NCBI GenBank assembly: GCA_050250665.1
Contig: JBFWOF010000005.1
Span: forward strand, 62,001-126,000
From: JADKFD01 sp050250665
GTDB taxonomy: Bacteria; Pseudomonadota; Gammaproteobacteria; Xanthomonadales; SZUA-5
Length of the DNA stretch: 64,000 nucleotides
Reading direction: 5' to 3'
The position numbers and the translations under genes were made by a program. Below the pieces are notes generated by a model. The model was not told where the DNA came from, searched no databases, and saw only the letters and a list, made by a program, of their open reading frames with translations. Shown here in pieces: positions 28,650 through 37,452 of the stretch (its first letter is position 1; each line of letters opens with the position of its first letter).

Positions 28650-31600
28650 TCAGTTGCAGCGCTTGATCTCGACGTTGTCGATGTTCCAGCCTTCGGCGCG
28701 GTTGACCGAACCGTCCGAGGTGGCACGGAAGCGGAACTGCACGGTCTGGCCGGCATAGGGCGCCAGATCGATTACCGACTTCAGGTAAGGCTGCGGATCG
28801 CCGCACCAGGCCTGCAGACCGATGGCCGGATTGGCCGCACCATTCAGCGCACCGTCGTAGGGATCGGTCAACAGACCACTGGTGATCTGCGTAAAGGCAC
28901 CGCCGCCGACCGCCACTTCAATGAAGCCGCCATCCCAGCAACCGCCGCCACTGCGCGATTCCATCGACTGACGACTCTGGAAGGACAGGGTCAGACCGTT
29001 GCCGACCGAGGGCAGCACGATGCCAGCCGGGCTGACGAAGCGCTGGTCGGAACCGGTGCTGGCCGGAATGCCCTGCAGCGCCTTGGTGCCGGCGAAGGGG
29101 AATGCGCTGGTGATGGCCCAGGTGTTGGTACCCACGCCACCCGCTTCCTGCACCCAACCGGTGGCTGCACCTTCAAAGTCCTCGCTCAGCACCATGGTCG
29201 GTGCCGGGCCGGCCGGGCAATCACCCGGTGCGGCTGCGGTGGTGAAGGTGCCCGTTGCCGAGACCGTGCCCAGTCCGCCGGCGGGTGTCGTTCCTTCGAA
29301 GCCATCCGCGAACAGCTCGGCCGCCGTGGAGCAGGAGTTGCGGGCGAACACGCGCCAGAAGTAGGTGGTGCTGGTGTTCAGCACCGGGCTGGGCGTCCAC
29401 GTCGTGCCGGTGATGGTCGTCGTGCGCACGATATCGGTGAAAGCCGCATCGGTTGCGACCTGCACGGTGTAATCCAGCGCTCCAGCGACCGCAGCCCAGG
29501 TGAAGGACACGTTGGCCGCCACATTGGTCGCATTGTTGGCCGGGGTGGTCAGCGTGGAAGCTGCCGGCGCACCATTGGACACACTGACATTGAAACTGTC
29601 ATTGCGCACGATCGGCGTGCCGCCGCCATTGGTCGCCTGGATCGCTACCGGATAGGTACCGGAAGCGGCGCCCCCATCCAGGGTCAAGCTCAGTTGCGAA
29701 GTCACGCCACCGGCGGTCGGGGTCACGGGATTCGGGCTGAAGCTCGAATTGGAAAACACGGCGCCATTCAGCCCCGGCGTGCTCAACGTGACCGAACCGG
29801 AGAAGCCCTGCAGCGAGCTCAGCTGCACGTCAACCGGCGGCACCGGATTGCCCAGGCAGACCTCCAGCGAGGTCACGGCCGTACCCATCTGGTAGCTCGG
29901 ACCCGACACCACGTTCTCGACCGTACCGGCAAAAGAACGCTGCGACGTGGTCGACGGCGGCGTGACGATGCGATTGTCGGTCCAGGTCATGGTGACTCGG
30001 GAGTCATCCGGCGAAACGGCCAAACCGTTGTAATCGCCCCACTCCTGACCATTGTTGATGTTCTGCGAAGTCACCGAGGAAACCCGGGTTTCTTCGATCC
30101 AGGTGGCGCCGCCGTCAGTGGACACGGCGTAGTACCAGTCAGCCTTGTCACGCAGGCCGGCGCCCGAATTGCGGGTGTCCTGCCAACCGATGTGAACATT
30201 GCCGATGCCGTCCACCTTCATCCACGGCTGGAAGCGATCCACGGTGGTCTGATCGGCGGTCGGATGCGGCGTCGCTGCCGTGGTCCAGGTCACACCCTGG
30301 TCGTCGGAATACACGACCTGAATCCAGCCATGGCTGGCGGCGGCACTGCCGGTGCCATTGCCGGGGCTGCCGGCGGCGGCGTTTTCGTCGGTAAATGCTA
30401 TATAGACGCGACCATCGCGCGGACCACCGCTGCGATCCACGTCGACCACGGTGTAGATGAAGACGCGGCGCGACTCCATCGCCGGGATGGCAAAGTCAAA
30501 GCGCCCGTGCAGATCGTAGACCATCTTGCCTTGGCCCGCGGTCGCACCGTTCAGATCCTGGAAGGTGACGCCACCATCATCGGATCGCAGCATCCAGACC
30601 TCCGCCGAACCGGCCGTGATGCTGGGATAGACGTAATAGACACGACCAGCGCTGTCGGTTGCGATATCACTACCGATGCCGCGCTCGTCTGCCGTGAAGT
30701 TGATGGTGGGCGCAAAGGTCAGGCCCGAGCCGCCGTTGACCGGCAAGGCGGTCGAACGCGCGAACTGCATGACATTGCTCTGATGCCAGGTCAGGTAGAC
30801 CCGATCCTTGAACGGCGAGGTCGGCGACTTGTCGACATGGATCCATTCCTTGTCGGAACTGGCCGTGGAGGTATGAACCGGACCCTGCCAGGTCTGGCCA
30901 TTGTTGAAGGACCAGTAGGTGCTGGCGCACAGGCTGAATCCGCAACCGCTGGCCGCTTGACCCAAGGTCGCGGCGAAAGCAATCGCGCCGTCTGAGGTGA
31001 ATTCAATGGCCGGATCGCAGCAAGTGCCACCGAGCGCACCGGAGTTGCCCCAGGTCGCTCCACCATCGCTGGAGAAGGACATGCGCTGACCACCGGAGCC
31101 GTTCGAGCCTGCGATCACGATATTCGGATTGGTCGGATGGTACTCGACAGTGGTTTCATTGTTGCTCAGCGTGCCGTCGAAAGGACCCTCGGTGACGACC
31201 GGCGCGGCGCGCACCAGCGGATCGGTAGCCAGTCGCTGGAACGGCGGCGGATTGTTCGGATCATGGCCGTTGGCCTGACCGCGCTTGGTGACGTGATGCA
31301 CACCGCCCTGGATCAGACCGCCGTAGTAGATCTGGAATTCCTTGTCCAGCTCGCGCGGATACAGATCGCCCTCGATGGGGAAGCCCTCAAGGATTGCCTG
31401 CTTGCGTTTGAGCACCTTGAAGAAGGCGGGGACACCCGGAACAAAACGATCGTTGGACGGCAGGATGGCGACATCCTGAGCGCTCAACTGGTAGTTGCGG
31501 TCATCCCAGGGACCGAACTTGAGCAGGCTGCTGTAGTCCAGACTCGGGTCTGAACCCAGCGCATTGTTGGGTACGAAATCAGGATCGGCCGCAGCGTATG

Positions 31601-31676
31601 CGCCGCCTGACAATCCCATCCACAGTGTGGCCATCACCAGACAGCAGAGCTTGCTGCCCATCGTCACTAGACGCAT
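28650..31676 (-). CDS. Secreted BNR-repeat (sialidase-fold) protein with FN3-like and jelly-roll domains
   Basis: A 1008-aa exported protein: signal peptide (about 1-28, AYAA), a unique N-terminal part (30-165), a large propeller-like region with Asp-box/BNR repeats (about 170-590; SFSSDGGATWG, STDGGATWIEE, SDDGGVTFQD, YSDDQGVTW), an Ig-like segment (about 600-700), a fibronectin-III-like domain (about 705-800) and a C-terminal MAM/jelly-roll-like domain (from about 825; SEDFEGAATGW). A motif ELFADGFEG sits before the last domain. The Asp-boxes give a sialidase-like fold but no sialidase catalytic arginine triad or FRIP motif was evident, so an enzyme role is not assumed. The start is decided by GGAGAGGGTGA right before ATG 31676. 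Own terminator downstream. Confidence 0.8.
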   Translation of the reverse strand: MRLVTMGSKLCCLVMATLWMGLSGGAYAAADPDFVPNNALGSDPSLDYSSLLKFGPWDDRNYQLSAQDVAILPSNDRFVPGVPAFFKVLKRKQAILEGFPIEGDLYPRELDKEFQIYYGGLIQGGVHHVTKRGQANGHDPNNPPPFQRLATDPLVRAAPVVTEGPFDGTLSNNETTVEYHPTNPNIVIAGSNGSGGQRMSFSSDGGATWGNSGALGGTCCDPAIEFTSDGAIAFAATLGQAASGCGFSLCASTYWSFNNGQTWQGPVHTSTASSDKEWIHVDKSPTSPFKDRVYLTWHQSNVMQFARSTALPVNGGSGLTFAPTINFTADERGIGSDIATDSAGRVYYVYPSITAGSAEVWMLRSDDGGVTFQDLNGATAGQGKMVYDLHGRFDFAIPAMESRRVFIYTVVDVDRSGGPRDGRVYIAFTDENAAAGSPGNGTGSAAASHGWIQVVYSDDQGVTWTTAATPHPTADQTTVDRFQPWMKVDGIGNVHIGWQDTRNSGAGLRDKADWYYAVSTDGGATWIEETRVSSVTSQNINNGQEWGDYNGLAVSPDDSRVTMTWTDNRIVTPPSTTSQRSFAGTVENVVSGPSYQMGTAVTSLEVCLGNPVPPVDVQLSSLQGFSGSVTLSTPGLNGAVFSNSSFSPNPVTPTAGGVTSQLSLTLDGGAASGTYPVAIQATNGGGTPIVRNDSFNVSVSNGAPAASTLTTPANNATNVAANVSFTWAAVAGALDYTVQVATDAAFTDIVRTTTITGTTWTPSPVLNTSTTYFWRVFARNSCSTAAELFADGFEGTTPAGGLGTVSATGTFTTAAAPGDCPAGPAPTMVLSEDFEGAATGWVQEAGGVGTNTWAITSAFPFAGTKALQGIPASTGSDQRFVSPAGIVLPSVGNGLTLSFQSRQSMESRSGGGCWDGGFIEVAVGGGAFTQITSGLLTDPYDGALNGAANPAIGLQAWCGDPQPYLKSVIDLAPYAGQTVQFRFRATSDGSVNRAEGWNIDNVEIKRCN

Positions 31677-31840
31677 TCACCCTCTCCAAAACTGAACGTC
31701 ACTGGAACGTCAAGCATACGTCCAAACCGCGTGGAACGCCCGCCACAAGTCGGAAGAATCTCATCCGGAGGGCTGTATTTTTGAATTCGGTACAGGCGTG
31801 AAAGCCACAGGAATGTTGAAACATGCCGTCGACATCCGAC

Positions 31841-32893
31841 TCAGGCCGGATACACCGGCACCTGCAGCAGCCCAGAGTCCTCGGACCAGCCCTGGCTCAA
31901 GTTCAGGTTTTGAACGGCCTGCCCGGCCATGCCCTTGAGCAGATTGTCGATGGCCACCAGCACACAGGCGCTGCCGCCCGACGCACTGACGGCGATATCG
32001 GCAAAGTTGCTGCCGGCAACCGCAGCGATGCGCGGAGTGCCGTCGAGCAGGCGGATGAAGCGGCAACGCTGGTAGCGCTGTTCGAAGGCTGCACGCAACT
32101 CGACGCCGGAAAGATCGGGCGACTGAAAGGTCAGCGTGGCGAAGATGCCGCGCACCAGCGGGGCCGAATGCGGCACGAAAGCAAAGTCCAGGGCTGTCCC
32201 CTGCTCTGCCAGCGTGCGCCGGATCTCGCCTTCGTGCTGGTGGGCCAGCATCTTGTAGGCGCGGAAGTCGTTGGCGCGGGTGGGATGGTGAGTGGTATCG
32301 CTGGGACTCGCGCCGGAGCCCGATGAACCGGTGATGGCAGACACGGCCACCCAGGCCGGCGCCTGCGCGCCGAGGTCGGCCAGGGGCAGCAATCCGAGCT
32401 GGATCGCCGTGGCGAAACAGCCTGGATTGGCAATACGGCGGGCGCCAGGGAGCTGATCGCGGCGCCATTCGCTGAGTCCATAGACGAACTCGGCCAGGCG
32501 CTCCGGGCACGGATGCTCGCCGCCGTAGCTGCGGCTGAAGCTCGGCGCATCGGCAAGGCGGAAATCACCAGACAGATCAATGACCGTGAGCTTCCGCTCC
32601 AGACCATGGTCCGCCCACTGCTGCTCCAGCTGCAGCAGTTGCCGTGCGAACTCGCCGTGCGGCATGGCCGCGAACAGCACCGGGCAGTCACTTCGCGCCA
32701 TTGCTGCCCAATCGGGCGCGGCGACAAATTCGCCCGTCACGATGCCGCGCAGATTGGGATGCACGGCGCCGATGGACTTGCCGACGTGCTGACGCGAGAT
32801 GCAGCTCACGCTTCGCAGGCGCGGATGACTGGCCAGCAGTCGCAGCAGCTCGCCGCCGCCATAGCCTGATGCACCGAGAATCACGACATCCAT
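31841..32893 (-). CDS. argC: N-acyl-gamma-glutamyl-phosphate reductase
   Basis: A 350-aa NADPH-dependent reductase of arginine synthesis. Rossmann start VVILGASGYGGGELLRLL, catalytic Cys in NPGCFATA, and the conserved HHPTRANDFRAYK and HQHEGEI. The ATG at 32893 precedes the dinucleotide fold directly; a longer frame reaches into the REP units at 32944. It is the last gene of the cluster as read on the minus strand. The pathway may run on acetyl or succinyl intermediates (see argF'). Confidence 0.93.
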   Translation of the reverse strand: MDVVILGASGYGGGELLRLLASHPRLRSVSCISRQHVGKSIGAVHPNLRGIVTGEFVAAPDWAAMARSDCPVLFAAMPHGEFARQLLQLEQQWADHGLERKLTVIDLSGDFRLADAPSFSRSYGGEHPCPERLAEFVYGLSEWRRDQLPGARRIANPGCFATAIQLGLLPLADLGAQAPAWVAVSAITGSSGSGASPSDTTHHPTRANDFRAYKMLAHQHEGEIRRTLAEQGTALDFAFVPHSAPLVRGIFATLTFQSPDLSGVELRAAFEQRYQRCRFIRLLDGTPRIAAVAGSNFADIAVSASGGSACVLVAIDNLLKGMAGQAVQNLNLSQGWSEDSGLLQVPVYPA

Positions 32894-32943
32894 GGGGGCC
32901 TCACTAGCCAGTGGTTGGGAGCCTGACAAACGCGTCCGACCCT

Positions 32944-32968
32944 GTAGGAGCGACCTTGTGTCGCGACC
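32944..32968 (+). repeat. REP unit, GTAGGAGCGACC family
   Basis: A single unit gtaggagcgaccttgtgtcg... upstream of argC, in inverse orientation to the tandem array at 33030-33153. Confidence 0.85.
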
Positions 32969-33029
32969 GGCGTGGCGACAGGGTTCGTGCGTCGCGGAAG
33001 GCAGTCGTTCCGCAACCATGAATGTGCGG

Positions 33030-33153
33030 GTCGCGACGCGAGGTCGCTCCTACGAAAAGCATCGCGACGCAAGGTCGCTCCTACGAAAAGCATCGCGACG
33101 CGAGGTCGCTCCTACGAAAAGCATCGCGACGCAAGGTCGCTCCTACGAAAAGC
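33030..33153 (-). repeat. Tandem array of four 31-bp REP units
   Basis: Four contiguous 31-base units (33030, 33061, 33092, 33123) of the form (a/g)tcgcgacgc(g/a)aggtcgctcc + tacgaaaagc. The variable base alternates g, a, g, a, so the array reads as a duplicated 62-base pair. There are no spacers, so it is not a CRISPR array. It lies in the X-argC gap. Confidence 0.92.
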
Positions 33154-33172
33154 GTTTGGCGCGAATCGGCCT

Positions 33173-34222
33173 TTACGACCGCGCCTTGAACTTCTGCACG
33201 AGATCCAGCGCCAGTTCGCCCAGCGATTTCGGATCGACTCGGGCGTTGCGGGCAGGAATGCCCAGACGCTCGACGAAGCGGGTGCCGACGGCATTGTCGG
33301 TGGCGGGACCGGCGACCACATCGACATCGATGCCGAAGCTCTCGCGCAGATATTCCACACCGCCGGCTACGCCGACCGGATCGTTGGCGCAGAACACAAA
33401 ACAGGCGCATTGGGCGCGCAGCGCTTCGTCGGCCAGAATCGCCTGCACGCCGTATTCGCCCATGACGCCGTCACCGGTTTCGGCAACGATCACATCCACG
33501 CCCTTGGCCGCGATTTCGCTCAGCACCTTGTGCGCGGTTTCCCCGGCATTCTCCGGGCCCGAACAGACGACGCCGGCGTCGGTGAAATCGGCGATGACTT
33601 CGGCGCCGTGATCGTACAGATGCAGAGTGTCGCGCATCAGGGAGATACCGGTGAGCTTGGCGCCACCCACCTTGTAGCCGGCCTGATGCAGAGCACGCAC
33701 CATCGCCGATCCGGCCAGGGTCTTGCCGGAGTTCATGCAGGTACCGAGGATGAAGATGATCGGCACCTTGGGTGCGGCTGGCACGCCCTGCAGCGCGTTG
33801 TGGCGGATGTGCGCCGGTATGCCCTGGCGCGACTGGAATTCCGGAAAGATCAGCACCTGACCCAGCACTTCGAGCTGGAAGGGTTTGCCGACCTCGGGGT
33901 TGTAGGACACGCATTCGCCGATGACACCGCCGATATTCAGCATGTTCAGGGTGTCGCCCACCTTGACCGCCTTGGGCATCACCCCTTCATAACCATGCAG
34001 CGCGTTGCGCCTGCCGAGCGCGCCGACCACCAGATCACCATCGTGCAGCGTCATCCAGCGACCATGGGTGTCTTCCAGCTGGTTGTAGGTGCGCTTTTCG
34101 CCATGCACACGCACGGCGATGGCCGACCCCTCCTCCACCAGAATGTCCTCGCCCAGCGTCAGCGTGCGCGACAGATTGAGATTCCGGGTGACGCTGGCGA
34201 TTTTGTCGACGGTCAGGCGCAT
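33173..34222 (-). CDS. Unassigned P-loop protein in the arginine cluster
   Basis: A 349-aa protein I call X. Residues 1-150 are beta-rich with GALGRRNALHGYEGVMP and GGVIGECVSYNPEVGKP; 155-349 form an ATP/GTP-binding domain with a Walker A GTCMNSGKT (160-168), ETGDGVMGEYGV (248-259) and FTDAG (213-217). It shows some resemblance to the DUF1611 and MobB/dethiobiotin-synthase type of P-loop folds but I cannot place it. It lies between argG and argC, in the same direction, with 279-base repeat-filled gaps on each side. ATG 34222 precedes MRLTVDKIASV; the longer frame runs into a purine-tract repeat. A role in arginine synthesis is inference from position only. Confidence 0.75.
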   Translation of the reverse strand: MRLTVDKIASVTRNLNLSRTLTLGEDILVEEGSAIAVRVHGEKRTYNQLEDTHGRWMTLHDGDLVVGALGRRNALHGYEGVMPKAVKVGDTLNMLNIGGVIGECVSYNPEVGKPFQLEVLGQVLIFPEFQSRQGIPAHIRHNALQGVPAAPKVPIIFILGTCMNSGKTLAGSAMVRALHQAGYKVGGAKLTGISLMRDTLHLYDHGAEVIADFTDAGVVCSGPENAGETAHKVLSEIAAKGVDVIVAETGDGVMGEYGVQAILADEALRAQCACFVFCANDPVGVAGGVEYLRESFGIDVDVVAGPATDNAVGTRFVERLGIPARNARVDPKSLGELALDLVQKFKARS

Positions 34223-34236
34223 GGGAGTGGTCCCTT

Positions 34237-34275
34237 GGGGAGGAAAAAGGAAAAAGGAAAAAGGAAAAGGGAAGA
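34237..34275 (+). repeat. GGAAAAAGG purine-tract repeat, copy 1
   Basis: A run of (g)gaaaaagg units directly upstream of X. On the coding (minus) strand it is a C/T-rich leader just before the start codon. Confidence 0.85.
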
Positions 34276-34308
34276 GCGGCGCGCGGCGAGGTTGGGGCGG
34301 CGCATGTC

Positions 34309-34343
34309 GTAGCTCACGTTGGGCGCGCAGCGACCTACGTGAC
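34309..34343. repeat. 'gtag-tcacgttg...ctacgtgac' palindromic repeat, copy 1
   Basis: gtagctcacgttgggcgcgc... and its near-inverse ending cgacctacgtgac; other copies at 35917-35951 and 37401-37435, all in this cluster. Confidence 0.75.
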
Positions 34344-34373
34344 AACGTTGGGACTGGCGCGTGCCAGCAGATG

Positions 34374-34471
34374 CGTCATTGCGAGGAGCGCAGCGACGAA
34401 GCAATCCAGTGCCGTGATCTGCGCCCGAGTGCTGGATTGCCGCGGCCCGCTGCGCGGACCTCGCAATGACG
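34374..34471. repeat. 'CGTCATTGCGAGGAGCGCA' palindromic element, copy 3
   Basis: Arms cgtcattgcgaggagcg... and ...cctcgcaatgacg, same family as 10375, 24531 and 35796. It lies in the argG-X gap. Confidence 0.85.
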
Positions 34472-34501
34472 CTCTCGAAGGTCCGGGATGCGAGAATGGC
34501 T

Positions 34502-35719
34502 CTACCCATTTTCCTTTTCCCCTTTTCCATTTTCCTGCCTTCCAAGCGCCACCTGCTGAGCCACCCCAAACAGCTTGCAATAACCGCGGGCTTCTTCGCC
34601 GGTCCAGGCCTTGGCGCCTTCACCGTAGCTGGCCACCCTGGATTGCATCAGGCTGTGGCTGGAGCGTACGCCTTCCACCTGGGCCACGCGCGGATACAGC
34701 GTCATGCGCACGTCGCCGCTGACCGCTGCCTGCGAGGACGCGAGGAAGGCTTCCAGATCGCGGCCCAGCGGATCGAAATAATGGCCCTCGTGCAGCAGGC
34801 TGCCGTAGAGATTACCCAAGGATTCCTTCCAGAACAGCTGCTTGCCGCTGAGCACCAGTTTCTCCAGCTCACGATGGGCCTGGATCAACAGATGCGCTGC
34901 CGGCGCCGAGAAGCCGACCCGGCCCTTGATGCCGAGGATGGTATCGCCCAGATGGATGCCGCGGCCGATACCGTATTTCTCACCCAGGGCATTCAGCGCC
35001 TCGATGATGGCGACCGCGCCCAGGCGCTCGCCGTTCAGCGTCACCGGCTGGCCGCGCTCGAATCCCAACTCAATGGTCTGCGGCGGCAGATCGCCGGCAA
35101 CAGTACCGCCGGGATAAGCCGATTCCGGCAGATGCTGCCAGGAATCGTGGGTTTCCTTGCCGCCGACCGAGGTGCCCCACATGCCTTCATTGACCGAGTA
35201 CAGCGTGGTCTTGGCCGGAATCTCCACGCCACGCTCGGCCAGCCAGCGGGTCTCGTCCTCACGCGACAAGGCCAGTTCGCGGATCGGCGTGATCAGCTCC
35301 TTGTCCGGGCAAAGCGCCCGGAAAGCCACGTCGAAACGGACCTGATCGTTGCCGGCGCCGGTGGAGCCATGAGCAATGGCGCTGGCGCCGAGTTCATTGG
35401 CGGCCTGGGCCACGCGCTTGGCCTGACAGACGCGCTCGGCGGAGACCGACAAGGGATAGAGCTGACCGCGCAGCACATTGCCGAACAGCAGATAGCGCAG
35501 ATAGTCATCCCACAGTTCCTGGCGGGCATCGATGGTCAGGTGCCGAGTCACACCAAGGCGCCTGGCGGAGGCTTCGATACGGCTCAGTTCCGCCGCATCA
35601 AATCCGCCGGTATTGACCGACACCGTGGCCACATCGAAGCCACGCTCGCGCAGGTGCAGCACGCAGAAAGAGGTATCGAGGCCACCGGAAAACGCGAGTA
35701 CGCAGAGGGGATTGGACAT
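34502..35719 (-). CDS. argG: Argininosuccinate synthase
   Basis: A 405-aa enzyme that joins citrulline and aspartate with ATP. N-terminal PP-loop AFSGGLDTSFCVLHL, with the RGxxxP-like and GSTGAGNDQVRFD substrate motifs. The last residues, QENGKGEKENG, are coded by a purine-tract repeat of the kind found upstream of X, argG and argB, so the C-terminal tail was extended or replaced by a repeat; the true fold should end near residue 390. Its leader holds another repeat copy (35731-35765). Confidence 0.93.
   Translation of the reverse strand: MSNPLCVLAFSGGLDTSFCVLHLRERGFDVATVSVNTGGFDAAELSRIEASARRLGVTRHLTIDARQELWDDYLRYLLFGNVLRGQLYPLSVSAERVCQAKRVAQAANELGASAIAHGSTGAGNDQVRFDVAFRALCPDKELITPIRELALSREDETRWLAERGVEIPAKTTLYSVNEGMWGTSVGGKETHDSWQHLPESAYPGGTVAGDLPPQTIELGFERGQPVTLNGERLGAVAIIEALNALGEKYGIGRGIHLGDTILGIKGRVGFSAPAAHLLIQAHRELEKLVLSGKQLFWKESLGNLYGSLLHEGHYFDPLGRDLEAFLASSQAAVSGDVRMTLYPRVAQVEGVRSSHSLMQSRVASYGEGAKAWTGEEARGYCKLFGVAQQVALGRQENGKGEKENG
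34506..34539 (-). repeat. GGAAAAAGG purine-tract repeat, inverted, inside the 3' end of argG
   Basis: ccattttccttttcccctt... on the plus strand, so purine-rich on the coding strand; it codes for the argG tail and is inverse to the copy at 34237-34275. Confidence 0.8.
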
Positions 35720-35730
35720 GGGTTTGCTTA

Positions 35731-35765
35731 GGAAGATGAAAAAGGGGAAAGGGAAAAGGGAGGAG
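35731..35765 (+). repeat. GGAAAAAGG purine-tract repeat upstream of argG
   Basis: ggaagatgaaaaaggggaaagg... immediately before the argG start codon; C/T-rich on the coding strand. Confidence 0.8.
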
Positions 35766-35795
35766 CTTGAAGCGAGGGCGCCTGGCAGAACCCGG

Positions 35796-35893
35796 CGTCA
35801 TTGCGAGGAGCGCAGCGACGAAGCAATCCAGCGTTCCTGCGGCCGGCGCCGTTCTGGATTGCCGCGGCCCGCTGCGCGGGCCTCGCAATGACG
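35796..35893. repeat. 'CGTCATTGCGAGGAGCGCA' palindromic element, copy 4
   Basis: Arms cgtcattgcgaggagcg... and ...cctcgcaatgacg in the argH-argG gap. Very similar to copy 3. Confidence 0.85.
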
Positions 35894-35916
35894 CCAATTG
35901 AGGAGTTACCGCAAAC

Positions 35917-35951
35917 GTAGGTCACGTTGGGCGCGTAGCGACCTACGTGAC
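35917..35951. repeat. 'gtaggtcacgttg...ctacgtgac' palindromic repeat, copy 2
   Basis: gtaggtcacgttgggcgcgt followed by agcgacctacgtgac, nearly the same as copy 1. Confidence 0.8.
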
Positions 35952-36008
35952 ACGGGCGCGACGCCTTCACGTAGCCTGCTGCGCAGCCAACCTGACCTAC
36001 CAAAGCGC

Positions 36009-37373
36009 TCATCGCTCAAACACCCGCGCATCGACGGCATCCAGCATCTGCTGGCGCACCTTCAGCCATTGATCGCAGTCGTCCAGTTCCTGCGCGGCAA
36101 GATCGAGCCCGAGATCACCCAGGCCGCCAGTATGGGTGGCGCTGAGGGCCGCCTTGTCAGGCACGAATTCACCGGCCATGACCGCCGTGCCGATCTGCTT
36201 GTAGGCATCGCGGAAGGTCTGACCGCCAGCCACCAGCACATAGGCCTGGTGTGCGGCGTAGAGCTCATCGCTCATTGCGGCGCCACAGCGCTCGGCATCG
36301 ACCTTGAGCACGGGGATCAGTCGGGTGAGCACATCCAGCGTGGCAGCAGCGGCATCCAGACCCGCCAGCAGCGGTCGCTTGTGCAACTGGAAGTCGCGGT
36401 GGTAGCTACCGGGCATCCCGGTGCCGATCTGACGATGCCATTCGGCGATCCCGCGCAATTCGCGACAGCGCCCGCGCGCCAGTTCCAGCACGTCCGGATT
36501 GCGCTTCTGCGGCATGATCGAAGAGCCGGTGGTGAAGGCATCGGGCAAGCGAACGAAGCCGAACTCTTCGGTCGAATAGAGCAGCAGATCCCAGCACAGT
36601 TTCTCCAGCGTGCCGGCCACCGAGACCAGCCAGTCGAGCAGCGCCTGCTCGTGGCGGCCACGCGAATTCATGACATCCACCGGCGAGCGCTGCACGCGTG
36701 CAAAACCGAGCAGCTCGGCCACGCGTTCGCGGCGCAAGGGCAGCGGTACGCCAAAACCCGCAGCCGCACCCAGTGGGCAGCGATCCAGTCTTTGCCAGAG
36801 ACCATCGGCCGCCTGTATTTCCTCGATCAGCCCTTCGACATAGCCGACCGCCCACTGGCCTACGCTGGACGGCATGGCACGGCGCAGATGGGTGTATCCG
36901 GGCAGCGCCACGGTCTCGTGGGCGCGGGCGAAATCCAGCAGCACGCCGGCCAGCGCCTGCACCTGCCCGACCAGCCCATGCAGGCGCGAGCGCAGCAGCA
37001 AACGCAAGGCCAGGAGCACCTGATCATTGCGCGAGCGCCCTAGGTGAATGCGCTTGCCGGACTCACCGACACGCTCGATCAGCGCATGTTCGAGCGCCGT
37101 GTGGCCGTCTTCCTGGTCGGCTGAAATGCCGAGCTCGCGGCGCTCGGTCAGCGGCTTGAGTTCAGCCAGCGCCGCAACCAGCGCCGATGCATCCTCAGCG
37201 GACAGCAAACCGGCCTCGCCCAGCATCCGCGCATGTGCCGCCGAACCCTGCACATCGAAGGGCAAGAGGGCCAGGTCGAGCTGCGGATCCTCGCCCACGG
37301 TAAAGCGATGGACGGCCGCGTCGAGCGGCAATCCCTTGGCCCACAGTGGCGTGCTGGCGGTGGAACTAGTCAT
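36009..37373 (-). CDS. argH: Argininosuccinate lyase
   Basis: A 454-aa lyase giving arginine and fumarate. The fumarase-superfamily signature GSSIMPQKRNPDV is complete, with the catalytic Ser in the GSS loop, and HLGRSRNDQV near residue 100. ATG 37373 gives the usual start. It is transcribed upstream of argG with a 289-base gap of repeats. Confidence 0.95.
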   Translation of the reverse strand: MTSSTASTPLWAKGLPLDAAVHRFTVGEDPQLDLALLPFDVQGSAAHARMLGEAGLLSAEDASALVAALAELKPLTERRELGISADQEDGHTALEHALIERVGESGKRIHLGRSRNDQVLLALRLLLRSRLHGLVGQVQALAGVLLDFARAHETVALPGYTHLRRAMPSSVGQWAVGYVEGLIEEIQAADGLWQRLDRCPLGAAAGFGVPLPLRRERVAELLGFARVQRSPVDVMNSRGRHEQALLDWLVSVAGTLEKLCWDLLLYSTEEFGFVRLPDAFTTGSSIMPQKRNPDVLELARGRCRELRGIAEWHRQIGTGMPGSYHRDFQLHKRPLLAGLDAAAATLDVLTRLIPVLKVDAERCGAAMSDELYAAHQAYVLVAGGQTFRDAYKQIGTAVMAGEFVPDKAALSATHTGGLGDLGLDLAAQELDDCDQWLKVRQQMLDAVDARVFER

Positions 37374-37400
37374 GTGAGTGTTCAAGACCCCGGAAGCTGA

Positions 37401-37435
37401 GTAGGTCACGTTGCCCGCCCTGCGGGCTACGTGAC
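37401..37435. repeat. 'gtaggtcacgttg...ctacgtgac' palindromic repeat, copy 3
   Basis: gtaggtcacgttgcccgccc followed by tgcgggctacgtgac in the argB-argH gap. Confidence 0.75.
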
Positions 37436-37452
37436 GAATGGTGTGTCGCCTG

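Noticed and set aside
28650..31676. Sialidase
   Set aside because: Asp-box repeats are present but no FRIP motif or arginine triad was evident.
33030..33153. CRISPR-like array
   Set aside because: The four 31-bp units are contiguous with no spacers and match the REP family seen elsewhere in the window; no cas genes are nearby.
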